Below the pieces are notes generated by a model. The model made no database searches. It worked only from the letters and a program-made list of their open reading frames with translations, and was not told the origin of the DNA. A DNA stretch of 43,525 nt from assembly GCA_964437825.1 (NCBI GenBank), contig CAYTIH010000019.1, positions 1-43,525 on the forward strand. The letters are read 5' to 3'. This document shows positions 15,891 to 23,383 of this stretch, in pieces; position 1 is the stretch's first letter, and every line of letters begins with the position of its first letter. The position numbers were made by a program, and so were the translations under genes. The DNA comes from JBJFCE01 sp964437825. GTDB lineage: Bacteria > Bacillota > Clostridia > Lachnospirales > Lachnospiraceae.

Positions 15891-16278
15891 ATGAAGATAG
15901 AGCATATTGCAATGTATGTTAATGACCTTGAAAGTGCAAAAAGATTTTTTGAAAAATATTTTGAGGCAGCTGCGAATGAGGGATATCATAATGTAAAAAC
16001 GGATTTCAAGTCTTATTTTTTGTCATTTGGGGATAGCGCAAGACTGGAAATTATGAATAAGCCCGTGATGGCAGATGATAAAAAAGAACTTCAGAGAAAG
16101 AACAGGATATATCCATATTGCTTTTGCGGTTGGGAGCAAGGAGAAGGTCGATGAACTTACAGCAAGGTTAAAAATCGATGGATATGAGGTACTAAGCGGT
16201 CCAAGAACTACGGGCGATGGATATTATGAAAGCTGTATTGTCGGGATAGAAGGCAATCAAATAGAAATTACAATATAA
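15891..16278 (+). pseudogene. VOC family (glyoxalase/bleomycin-resistance fold) gene with a frameshift
   Basis: Two overlapping frames together make one protein of about 128 aa. The first (from ATG 15891, GGAGG upstream) gives the N-terminal half IEHIAMYVNDLESAKRFFEKYF through SFGDSARLEIMNKP. The second, one base out, continues RTGYIHIAFAVGSKEKVDELTARL and ends YYESCIVGIEGNQIEITI at 16278. Metal or substrate ligands of the VOC fold (H4, E in RLEIM, H in YIHIAF, E in NQIEI) are all present if the frames are joined. The break lies around 16080-16105, close to a run of six A. A true inactivating insertion and a read error look alike from here. Confidence 0.75.
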
Positions 16279-16343
16279 GCAAGCAAACCAGCGGAATGAA
16301 ATTTCCTGTAACGGCAAAAAACACTATATAAATTTGAATGCAA

Positions 16344-16378
16344 TTGATGTTTTCTGCCGATATTGTGGTATACTATAC
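16344..16378 (+). promoter_or_regulatory. Putative promoter and palindrome ahead of the fic gene
   Basis: TTGATG (16344-16349) and TATACT (16369-16374) are 19 bases apart. The -10 is embedded in the perfect palindrome GTATA-C-TATAC (16368-16378). The N-terminal HTH of the Fic protein could bind here (inference). Confidence 0.4.
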
Positions 16379-16424
16379 AGTAGATTAGTGTAGTTTTTGA
16401 TTCAATTTATAACGAGGAGAGCAG

Positions 16425-17315
16425 ATGCGATACCTTTCAGTTACTGAAATAGCAAAAAAATGGAATGTGTCGGAGCGCAGCGTTAGAAATTACTGCGCTC
16501 AGGGACGTGTGAATGGTGCGTTCCTTACCGGTAAGACTTGGAACATTCCTGAAAATGCAGAAAAACCGGAACGTATCAACAAGAGAAAAGAGGAACCAAT
16601 TACTCTGTTGGATATTCTGAGAGAGCAGAAAGCAAGTAAATATTTCGGCGGTATTTACCATAAGACACAGATTGATTTGACATACAACTCAAATCATATC
16701 GAAGGCAGTTGTTTGACTCACGATCAGACCAGATATATTTTTGAAACCAACACCATTGGAGTAGAAAATGGAGCTCTCAATGTGGACGATGTGATTGAAA
16801 CAGCAAACCATTTCCGATGTATCGATATGATCATCGAGAATGCCAAAACAGTATTGACCGAGAAGTTTATAAAAGAGCTGCACCTGATTCTGAAGAACGG
16901 CACCAGTGATTCCAGAAAAGATTGGTTTGTCGTCGGCGACTATAAGAAACTGCCGAATGAGGTTGGCGGTATGGATACTGCCCTTCCGGAAGAAGTTAAG
17001 GATAAGATGAAAGCATTGCTGACGGAATACAATGACAAGCAAGAAAAGACATTCGAGGATATACTGGACTTCCATGTGAAATTTGAAAGAATCCACCCGT
17101 TCCAAGACGGCAACGGTCGTGTAGGCAGACTGATTATGTTCAAGGAATGCCTGAAATACAATATTGTTCCATTCATCATCGAGGATAATTTGAAGATGTT
17201 CTACTATCGTGGCTTGAAAGAATGGAACAATGAAAAAGGCTATCTGACAGATACCTGTCTGACCGCACAAGATCAATATAAAGCGTATTTGGACTATTTT
17301 AGGATTGCGTATTAA
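16425..17315 (+). CDS. Fic family AMPylase with N-terminal HTH and inhibitory helix
   Basis: 296 aa. Residues 3-45 form an excisionase/MerR-like HTH (YLSVTEIAKKWNVSERSVRNYC ... TGKTWNIP). The Fic core carries the complete catalytic motif HPFQDGNGRVGR (H224 to R235), which transfers AMP (sometimes another NMP or phosphate) to a target hydroxyl. The autoinhibitory motif S-x-x-x-E-G is present as SNHIEG (89-94), ahead of the core as in class II Fic proteins, so activity should be restrained until relieved. GAGGAG lies 6-7 bases before the ATG. The gene is followed by a truncated DUF262 gene and integrase debris, which suggests a mobile or defence island. The target protein is unknown. Confidence 0.92.
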   Translation: MRYLSVTEIAKKWNVSERSVRNYCAQGRVNGAFLTGKTWNIPENAEKPERINKRKEEPITLLDILREQKASKYFGGIYHKTQIDLTYNSNHIEGSCLTHDQTRYIFETNTIGVENGALNVDDVIETANHFRCIDMIIENAKTVLTEKFIKELHLILKNGTSDSRKDWFVVGDYKKLPNEVGGMDTALPEEVKDKMKALLTEYNDKQEKTFEDILDFHVKFERIHPFQDGNGRVGRLIMFKECLKYNIVPFIIEDNLKMFYYRGLKEWNNEKGYLTDTCLTAQDQYKAYLDYFRIAY

Positions 17316-17417
17316 GCAAGCGGATTTTTAAAGTGGCAATTGAGTCTACAATGGTCCAATGACAGAATGATGTTTTACGAATTTCAGATTACTTTATATC
17401 AAAGAGGAGGTCATTTT

Positions 17418-18080
17418 ATGGATATTAAACCTTATGATAAGACAATTCGAGATTTATTAGGGTCCAAACGACAGTTTGTTATTCCCAGATTTCAGAGAGA
17501 ATACTCTTGGGATAAGAAGAACTATCAAGAATTTTTAGAAGACATGATCGGAAATCTTGTAATTAAAGAGGGGAAAATTTCTGCCAGTCAGTATTTTCTG
17601 GGCACAATGTTGTTTATAGGAAATTTTACTGAAGGAACTGAGCAAGAAATCCAAGTGGTTGATGGACAGCAACGCTTAACAACAATAACTATATTGTTTT
17701 CGGCCTTATCTGATAGATTCATGGGTTTAGGACAAGCAACTCTGAGTCGTCAACTTTTTTCTTATATTATGACTGAAGACGATGACGGAAATGAGGTGCG
17801 AATTCTAAAAAGTAAAACAAGCTATCCTTTCTTTTCCTATTTTATTCAGGATAAAAATAAGAACTTAAATCCAGAGGCAACCACGGAAGAAGAACATTGC
17901 ATAAAGGAAACGTACGAGTATTTTCATGCGCAGCTGAATGAAGCGAAACTAAAAGCTTTGTTAAAAAGAAAACATGGTAGCGAAATAGTGAAGGCACTAT
18001 CAGAAGTGGATAAAGAGCATAAAGCCGGAAGTAGAATCTTTACTGAAGAAAGGAAAGCTGAAAATGTCAATCCCAGATAA
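17418..18080 (+). pseudogene. Truncated DUF262 (GmrSD-type) gene
   Basis: The frame starts at ATG 17418 with GGAGG 7 bases upstream. The N-terminal DUF262 domain is clear: IKPYDKTIRDLLGSKRQFVIPRFQREYSWDKKNYQEFLEDM, then the nucleotide-handling motif VVDGQQRLTTITIL (about residues 80-93). Full-length proteins of this type run to roughly 550-700 aa and add a DUF1524 His-Asn-His nuclease domain. Here homology seems to stop near residue 195 (GSEIVKALSEVD), and 26 unrelated residues lead to a stop. In the other frame, codons ending at about 18135 read like a different gene's tail (SIPDKPKGKNQKYIAAKDK), consistent with a deletion joining two genes. It is likely non-functional. Confidence 0.75.
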
Positions 18081-18281
18081 ACCTAAAGGTAAAAATCAGA
18101 AATATATTGCGGCTAAAGATAAGAATATAGATTAAAAAATCATTTGTTGAAATGTCTCCATTTACAGATAAGAGGGTAGTCCGAATGATGAAACGGGAAA
18201 TTTTTGCTGCAAATGACGAATAATACATCAGATATTTTTATGCCAGGACTATTTTTATTCTGAAGAAAACCGGGGGAAAAA

Positions 18282-18494
18282 GTGGCTTATAAACTAACGG
18301 ATAACATTAAGACCTTACAGTACCTTATAGGACACTCGGATATCAGTGTTACCATGAATGTGTATACACATATCGGATTTGATGATGCCGAGGAAGAACT
18401 TAAGAGGATGGAAGAGTTTAGAAAGGCACAGGCAGAGGTTGAAAAGAAGAATGATGTAAAAGTGGTATCGCAGAAAATGTTTAAGGTAGTGTAG
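18282..18494 (+). pseudogene. C-terminal stub of a tyrosine recombinase (conjugative-transposon integrase)
   Basis: From about 18300 the translation TLQYLIGHSDISVTMNVYTH (GH box and catalytic Tyr) is followed by a charged tail (FDDAEEELKRMEEFRKAQ...) ending QKMFKVV. This matches, from memory, the end of Tn1549-type transposon integrases. The remaining 300 or so residues with the other catalytic Arg/Lys/His residues are missing. The terminator at 18513 is the original 3' end. The stretch 18081-18281 upstream has no supportable gene. This is the clearest mark that an integrated element once occupied the site. Confidence 0.8.
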
Positions 18495-18512
18495 TAATGC
18501 TACGTGGCAGAG

Positions 18513-18540
18513 ACGCTCTGGTTATACTGGGGCGTTTTTT
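18513..18540 (+). terminator. Terminator behind the integrase stub
   Basis: ACGCTC (18513-18518) pairs with GGGCGT (one G-T) around a loop of about 11 bases, followed by a T-run. Confidence 0.65.
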
Positions 18541-18566
18541 CTATGGAAAAATGATGAGGGTGACGA

Positions 18567-18572
18567 TATAAT
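18567..18572 (+). promoter_or_regulatory. Consensus -10 box upstream of the HEPN-like gene
   Basis: TATAAT, 42 bases before the start codon. The -35 region (TGGAAA at 17-bp spacing) is weak, so strength is uncertain. Confidence 0.45.
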
Positions 18573-18614
18573 ATAAAATGCATATTGCTATAAGGATTTG
18601 GGAGAAGAATTATT

Positions 18615-19562
18615 ATGATTTCAAAAGTGATTTTTGAATTAAAAAGTAATATAAGAGCATGGAGCGATCAAATTATTGATTTTAAAGCAAAAGGTTTTAA
18701 TCGTATTCTCATGAGTATTAAAGATACAAACTGTGAAGTTGTTGTAAATGGTAGGAATGAAAAAGAAAATTATGATTATATAATTAACATTTGGGAGTTA
18801 TTAACATGGCAGGACGGTTATTTTTATAAACCAGTTGGTTATGAGGTTGATGGCGAAAATAGAGATATAAAAGAACTTTTGGCAATAAACTGCAGAACAA
18901 CCGATGAAAAATGGATTTCAAGTGCGATACTATTATGTAGAAATAGTAGACAGATTTCAGAGGAAATTATAGATAAATATAAGTCTATTCGTTATAAGGG
19001 AAGAAAAGAACAATCAATGAATGCGGCAATGTTTTCCTCTTTCTTTTATTTGATTTCAGAATCTTACGCCAATATAAATCTTGAACATAGATTAGTTTTG
19101 TTAATGCATATTTGTGATGGGTTATCAATTCAATTTTTTAATGGAAGCCCTAAAAATAATTCGGGAAATATCAGTATTATTCTTAGAAAACTTGATGCGG
19201 ATGAGTATAAAAATGGAGCTAGATTATTAGGAGTGGAACCGTCAAAATCGATTAATGCGTTAGGAGATACAAGAAATGAGCTTACGCATTTTAACTTTAA
19301 GGCTAATAGTTTGGGCTCATATATTGAGAATCCAAACACTGAAACCGATAATATGGTAAATTTATATGCGTTTTACATTTTGGAGAATGCATTACGAATT
19401 TCGGTACTAGAAATATTAGGGATAGATGTTTCGAATGTTATTAAAAAGTATATTATGGATGACCATTTGGATTGGATAAAACTGAAGAAGCATTTGGAAG
19501 AAGATTGTGTTTTACCAATGAATGTATTCCGTCAAATGATAGAACGATTACAAAATTCATAA
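18615..19562 (+). CDS. Uncharacterised protein with a C-terminal HEPN-type R-x4-H motif (ApeA-like)
   Basis: 315 aa, soluble, AT-rich codon use. I do not recognise the family with certainty. In the last third, GDTRNELTHFNFKAN gives R220-x4-H225 (R-N-E-L-T-H), the nuclease signature of HEPN domains, on a helix followed by a second long helix (NLYAFYILENALRISVLEILGI). That order is what I recall for ApeA-like anti-phage HEPN proteins. Residues 100-175 are helical (ISSAILLCRN, HRLVLLMHICDGLSIQF) and would complete the bundle. The first 95 residues may form a sensing domain. GGGAGAAG precedes the ATG. The gene is intact, between an integrase stub and a broken GNAT gene. RNA cleavage triggered by phage infection is an inference. 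Confidence 0.6.
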   Translation: MISKVIFELKSNIRAWSDQIIDFKAKGFNRILMSIKDTNCEVVVNGRNEKENYDYIINIWELLTWQDGYFYKPVGYEVDGENRDIKELLAINCRTTDEKWISSAILLCRNSRQISEEIIDKYKSIRYKGRKEQSMNAAMFSSFFYLISESYANINLEHRLVLLMHICDGLSIQFFNGSPKNNSGNISIILRKLDADEYKNGARLLGVEPSKSINALGDTRNELTHFNFKANSLGSYIENPNTETDNMVNLYAFYILENALRISVLEILGIDVSNVIKKYIMDDHLDWIKLKKHLEEDCVLPMNVFRQMIERLQNS

Positions 19563-19604
19563 TATTGGAAAAACGTGTGATGGCATGTAATGATGGAGGA
19601 TACT

Positions 19605-20194
19605 ATGAACAGAGATGAACTATGTTCTACTGGAGTAATGTTCGTAGAAGATGAAAAATATACACTAAGTAGATATGACGTAGCAGAGCAAGAGTTGTTT
19701 TTTAAGGCGTGGAATGAAACTTTTGATAATTCACCACTTATAAATGACGAGCAATTTAAGAAAAAATCGTGGGAAGATACGTTATCAGATACGAGCAAAT
19801 TACAACTTAAGATAATAGACAAATCGACACAAGAATATGTGGGTGAAGTAGTTCTTATGAAATTGGATGCAGAAATGCCAGAGATAGGAATACAATTACT
19901 TAAGAAATATCACAGTCAGGGAATTGGCACTCGAGTAGTGAATCTATTTGTTAATCGGTTGAAATCTATTATGCAAGTGGAATTTTTCACAGTTAGAATT
20001 CGCTCGGATAATTATATTAGCCAAAGAATGTTTGAAACGATGGGAGCCATTAAAGTTGGTGACGAAGGCAAAGAATATACAGAATGATGTGTGAATTAAT
20101 GCAGAATATGGGTAAAGAAAAATTTGAAAAGGCAATTGAAAAAGAGTTTGAAAGTACACAAACATATACACTATGCTATAAGCTTCCATTGTAA
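19605..20194 (+). pseudogene. GNAT family acetyltransferase gene, frameshifted near the 3' end
   Basis: The start ATG 19605 has GGAGG 6 bases upstream (an earlier ATG at 19590 lacks one). The frame gives a GNAT protein with SQGIGTRVVNLFVNRL as acetyl-CoA loop and YISQRMFETMGAIKVG as the late helix and strand. It stops at 20085-20087 (TGA). A second frame from ATG 20087 overlaps that stop and adds MGKEKFEKAIEKEFESTQTY...CYKLPL to 20194, which reads as the missing GNAT C-terminus. A small indel just before 20085 therefore cuts the protein to 160 aa. The first part covers the cofactor site and may retain some fold. The gene belongs to the same AT-rich block as the HEPN-like gene. Confidence 0.65.
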
Positions 20195-20208
20195 TATTTG
20201 AAAAAACC

Positions 20209-20251
20209 TTAGTAGTAGGAATTTTCCTTTTACTACTATTTCTACTACTAA
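20209..20251. repeat. 10-bp perfect inverted repeat with an alternative inner arm
   Basis: TTAGTAGTAG (20209-20218) and CTACTACTAA (20242-20251) flank 23 bases that contain a second ACTACTA (about 20231-20237) able to pair with the same left arm. It marks the right border of the AT-rich block; a recombination scar or a regulatory hairpin are both possible. Confidence 0.7.
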
Positions 20252-20279
20252 CAGGTAGTTATAACTTGCTAAATTATGC

Positions 20280-20285
20280 TATAAT
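20280..20285 (+). promoter_or_regulatory. Consensus -10 box for the LMW-PTP/VanZ genes
   Basis: TATAAT 95 bp before the phosphatase start; at 18-bp spacing the -35 would be TAGTTA, a weak match. Confidence 0.45.
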
Positions 20286-20380
20286 TTGCCTAGTTTCCAT
20301 CTGTTAGGCAGCAAAATCAATATCCCTGGAATCCCTCGCAGAATACGACATTTCCGGGCAAAAAGGAGTAAACAATAACA

Positions 20381-20839
20381 ATGATAAAAATATTATTCAT
20401 CTGCCATGGAAACATCTGCCGTTCTCCCATGGCTGAATTCCTATGCAAAGATATCGTATCAAAACGCGGCATAGCCGGCGAGTTCGAAATTGCATCCGCT
20501 GCCACCAGCACAGAGGAAATCGGAAATCCTGTGCACCGCGGGACGGTTCGGAAGCTGGCGGAGCATGGAATATCAGCAAGGGGAAAAACTGCCAGGCAGA
20601 TGACGCGGGGGGATTATGAGCATTATGATTATCTGATCGGCATGGATGACTGGAATATCCGGAACATGATGAGAATTCTGGGCGCCGATCCGGATCACAA
20701 GGTATACAAGCTTTTGGAATTTGCCGGCGTAGACAGGGACATTGCGGACCCATGGTATACCGGCAATTTTGATGAAACCTATGATGATATTATGGAGGGA
20801 TTGAATGCTTTTTTAAAAACGGTGTCTCCCAAAAAATAA
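20381..20839 (+). CDS. Low-molecular-weight protein-tyrosine phosphatase
   Basis: 152 aa, family-typical length. The phosphate-binding loop is FICHGNICRSPMAE (C8-x5-R14-S15) at the extreme N-terminus, as in all LMW-PTPs, and the general-acid aspartate lies in ADPWYTGNFDETYDDI near residue 120. It dephosphorylates tyrosine (or arginine, if YwlE-like) residues in cytosolic proteins; the Ile after Asn11 does not by itself settle which. AAGGAG lies about 12 bases before the ATG, rather far. It is the first gene right of the AT-rich block, with normal base composition. Confidence 0.92.
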   Translation: MIKILFICHGNICRSPMAEFLCKDIVSKRGIAGEFEIASAATSTEEIGNPVHRGTVRKLAEHGISARGKTARQMTRGDYEHYDYLIGMDDWNIRNMMRILGADPDHKVYKLLEFAGVDRDIADPWYTGNFDETYDDIMEGLNAFLKTVSPKK

Positions 20840-20957
20840 AGTACATTGCCCTCTTGTCTGCTGCTTCTTATAGAGCATATTACAGTTGAATAATTCATGT
20901 ATAGCCGCATAAAAGTATATAAATGGACAAATTCGAAATTTATGAAGGAGAGCCGCA

Positions 20958-21485
20958 ATGAAATACACAATGAAATATTTGATAGATTTCATAGCGTTGG
21001 TTTTATTATACGCTTTCGTTTTTTTCAGAAAGTGGAAACCGAAAGGCAAGGATATACTGCTCGTCAATACGCTGATGTATATATATCTATCTTTTGTGCT
21101 TTACTTTACCCTCATGCCTGTCATAACATCTCTGCCGTTCATTCTGAACCATCCGTACAGCCCTATGAATATGGTTCCGTTCGTAGATGTATTAACAGGC
21201 CGTGGGGATTTTATTAGGCAGGTTTTATTGAATGTTATTATGCTGGTACCGTTCGGCTTTCTGTTTCCAATGACACGAACCCCGGCCGCCGGGTTTGCCA
21301 AGACTGTATTTTGCTGCCTTCTGATGAGTTTGGGTATTGAACTGCTGCAACCGCTTATTAACGGCTTTCGTTCTGCTGACATTACGGATTTAATTACAAA
21401 TACAATCGGCGGAATGGTTGGTTATGTTCTTTATATTGCGTTCAGACCGATTACATCATGGGTTTTTGCTCATCTTAGGGAGTAA
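20958..21485 (+). CDS. VanZ-like family membrane protein
   Basis: 175 aa. Four hydrophobic stretches are apparent: residues about 5-23, 33-55, 88-106 and 117-165. NMVPFVDVLTG and LLNVIMLVPFGFLFP, followed by ELLQPLINGFRSADITDLITNTIGGMVGY, are the hallmark VanZ motifs (the latter with the R-x-x-D-x-x-D-x-x-x-N pattern). In vancomycin elements VanZ gives low-level teicoplanin resistance; chromosomal relatives have no settled role. AAGGAGAG precedes the ATG. No van cluster is nearby. Confidence 0.9.
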   Translation: MKYTMKYLIDFIALVLLYAFVFFRKWKPKGKDILLVNTLMYIYLSFVLYFTLMPVITSLPFILNHPYSPMNMVPFVDVLTGRGDFIRQVLLNVIMLVPFGFLFPMTRTPAAGFAKTVFCCLLMSLGIELLQPLINGFRSADITDLITNTIGGMVGYVLYIAFRPITSWVFAHLRE

Positions 21486-21520
21486 ACAACAAATTCGTCT
21501 TATACGGAGATACGGCAAGA

Positions 21521-21543
21521 TAGATTTTTACAGTAAAAATCTA
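21521..21543. repeat. Perfect 10-bp inverted repeat after vanZ
   Basis: TAGATTTTTA-CAG-TAAAAATCTA. The tail on the + strand is TAAAAAA, not T, so it is a poor terminator. It may still stabilise the 3' end of the vanZ message. Confidence 0.6.
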
Positions 21544-21553
21544 TAAAAAAGGA

Positions 21554-21581
21554 TTGCATTTTCTACATGTTGAGATATGAT
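21554..21581 (+). promoter_or_regulatory. Promoter of the degV gene
   Basis: TTGCAT (21554-21559), 16-base spacer, TATGAT (21576-21581), 70 bp before the start codon. Confidence 0.6.
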
Positions 21582-21651
21582 AGTATTATCTCGATGGGCA
21601 GATAGCACATCAAGTAGTAATTGATACTATGTATAGCGAGGAATGCAGTTT

Positions 21652-22563
21652 ATGGAGTGTAAGTATAAATTTCAGGTTATCAGTGACGGTTCGTGTGATC
21701 TTGCCCCGGAGTTGGCGAAGGAACGTGATATTCCGGTAGTTCCGTTTTATGTCTCTTTGGGAGAGCGGGAGTCTATGAAAGAAGGCGTGGACATACCTAT
21801 TCGGGAATTCTATGATTTGCTGGTGAAAAATCCCAAAACGTTTCCGAAGTCCGCCTGTCCGTCTGCGCAGGATTTTGCAAATGCCTTTGAACCCTATGTA
21901 AAACAACAAATTCCTGTGATCTGTATTTGCATTACAACAAAGTTCAGCGCTTCCTATCAGTCGGCTGAAATTGCAAAACAGATCATCCTGGAAGAATATC
22001 CGCAGGCAAGGATTGAAGTGATTGATTCTATGATTAATACGGTTTTGCAGGGACAATATGTTCTGGAGGCCGTGGATATGAGAGACCGCGGCTATACAAT
22101 GGAAGAGGCGGTCAGGCAGCTGCAGGAGATTAAGAGCAGCGGAAGAATTCTGTTTACGGTGGGAAACCTTCGTTATCTGCAAAACGGCGGCAGGATCGGC
22201 AAGCTCACCGGCATAGCAGGTACGCTTCTTGATATCAAACCATTGATTACGCTGAAAGAAGGAGAAATATTTCCTTCCGGAATTTGCAGGGGAAGAGCAA
22301 AATCCAAACTCATGTGCCATAAGATGTTTGCGGATTATATCAAAGCAACCGGAAAAAAGATTTCGGAACTCAGTTTAGCCGTTGGTTTTGGTTATGATTA
22401 TGAAGAGGCTGAGACGTTTCGCGAAGAAAGTATTGCATATTTGAAAGATCAAGGACTTGAAGTACAAAAAGAAGATCTTCCCTTAGCTCAGATTGGAGCT
22501 ACCATTGCAGTGCACACGGGTCCTTATCCCATCGGATACGGGGTTCTTTTTAGACATTCTTAA
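21652..22563 (+). CDS. DegV family fatty-acid-binding protein
   Basis: 303 aa from ATG 21652; ATG 21643 lies on the GAGGA site and is rejected. The N-terminal DegV fold starts YKFQVISDGSCDLAPELAKERDIPVVPFYVSLG, with the DGSCDL loop, then KSACPSAQDFANAF and CICITTKFSASYQSA, the conserved ligand-clamping motifs. The C-terminal half (NLRYLQNGGRIGKLTGIAGTLLDIKPLITLKEGE) is the standard second domain. In Gram-positives DegV/FakB proteins deliver fatty acids to the kinase FakA; no fakA gene is in this window. Length is a little above the usual 280-290. Confidence 0.9.
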   Translation: MECKYKFQVISDGSCDLAPELAKERDIPVVPFYVSLGERESMKEGVDIPIREFYDLLVKNPKTFPKSACPSAQDFANAFEPYVKQQIPVICICITTKFSASYQSAEIAKQIILEEYPQARIEVIDSMINTVLQGQYVLEAVDMRDRGYTMEEAVRQLQEIKSSGRILFTVGNLRYLQNGGRIGKLTGIAGTLLDIKPLITLKEGEIFPSGICRGRAKSKLMCHKMFADYIKATGKKISELSLAVGFGYDYEEAETFREESIAYLKDQGLEVQKEDLPLAQIGATIAVHTGPYPIGYGVLFRHS

Positions 22564-22737
22564 GACAAAATACGATTGTATTCGCAGCCGGGAAAGCGCG
22601 TGCCGTAGAGAAGCGTTTGCGTTCCGATATCATGTTGCAGGCATGTTACATTACAGGCCGTCAGCACAAAGCAGCGGCTGACAGATAGTATGCTCGGAAG
22701 GCAATTATGGAAAATGGAGTAAACAGGTGACAGGATA

Positions 22738-23112
22738 ATGGAAAAAGTATTATTATTTCAGGTCAATACCGATGATACCGACAAAATACGTGATATTCTT
22801 GGAGCTATGAAGATCCGAGTGCAGTCGGTCCGGGTCGAAGATTTCAGACAGACGCTGGAGGATCTGGCAGAAGGTAAAAGGAAGGGAAACGTGCAGCCCT
22901 ATCGAGAGCAGGGACCGGAGGAAAGTCTGATTTTGATGTGCGGATTTTCCGAAAAACAGATGGACAAATTTCTCGCGGCCCTGAAAAAGAAGCAGATTCG
23001 AAGTGACTATAAAGCTGTGCTGACACCAACGAATCAAGCATGGAATGTGCTGCGTTTATATGCCGAAATGGCGAGAGAAAAAGCAGAATATATAAGGTCC
23101 GGTCTCCTTTGA
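22738..23112 (+). CDS. DUF3783 family protein
   Basis: 124 aa of unknown function found widely in Clostridia. The C-terminal part, SLILMCGFSEKQMDKFLAALKKKQIRSDYKAVLTPTNQAWNVLRLYAEMAREK, is the recognised DUF3783 segment, with the conserved CGF and LTPTNxxW motifs. The N-terminal 60 residues (LFQVNTDDTDKIRDILGAMKIRVQSV) look like a small alpha/beta domain. Its last codons form the left arm of its own terminator. A weak AGGTGACAGG-type site precedes the ATG. Confidence 0.8.
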   Translation: MEKVLLFQVNTDDTDKIRDILGAMKIRVQSVRVEDFRQTLEDLAEGKRKGNVQPYREQGPEESLILMCGFSEKQMDKFLAALKKKQIRSDYKAVLTPTNQAWNVLRLYAEMAREKAEYIRSGLL

Positions 23113-23132
23113 GGAAACCGGACCTGTTTTTT
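23095..23132 (+). terminator. Rho-independent terminator overlapping the end of the DUF3783 gene
   Basis: AGGTCCGGT (23095-23103) pairs with ACCGGACCT (23117-23125), with further TCC/GGA pairing inside, then G and six T. The left arm lies inside the coding sequence. Confidence 0.92.
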
Positions 23133-23260
23133 GCTTGATAGGATTTGGGCATGCCGTTTGCAGCCCGAAGCTTCATAGGGAAAATTGCTGTAAAAGTGTT
23201 TACTTCTCAGATATGTTCTTTACGGTATGCAGCATAGGCGGCCGTGATTTTTTTGACGTA

Positions 23261-23287
23261 TGCACAAATTGTAGAAACAACACAGTC
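23261..23287 (-). repeat. Copy 1 of a 27-bp dispersed inverted repeat
   Basis: These 27 bases (starting TGCACAAATTGTAGAAAC) are the exact reverse complement of 34187-34213. The copy lies 96 bp before the araC start codon. Flanks outside the 27 bp differ between the copies. Confidence 0.9.
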
Positions 23288-23383
23288 ACGATTGTGTTTT
23301 AAGTTTTTTCGTATACAACAACAAATTCCATAAGGTTGCATTATAAAATTTGCCTTGGTAAAATAAAAAAGGAGGGTTTTGTA

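Noticed and set aside
16080..16086. Programmed frameshift in the VOC gene
   Set aside because: A run of six A followed by G is too short for usual polymerase slippage, the shift needed is +1, and the zero-frame codons are AAA AAA G rather than the X XXY YYZ pattern. A plain mutation or read error is simpler.
16689..17276. 195-aa minus-strand gene
   Set aside because: It is the antisense shadow of the fic gene, which has full catalytic motifs on the + strand.
20958..21485. Glycopeptide-resistance locus (VanZ, with VanW at 29631)
   Set aside because: The two genes are 8 kb apart, no vanHAX-type ligase genes are present, and both families are common chromosomal genes in Clostridia.
21521..21543. 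Rho-independent terminator after vanZ
   Set aside because: The 10-bp inverted repeat is perfect, but it is followed by A, not T, on either usable strand.
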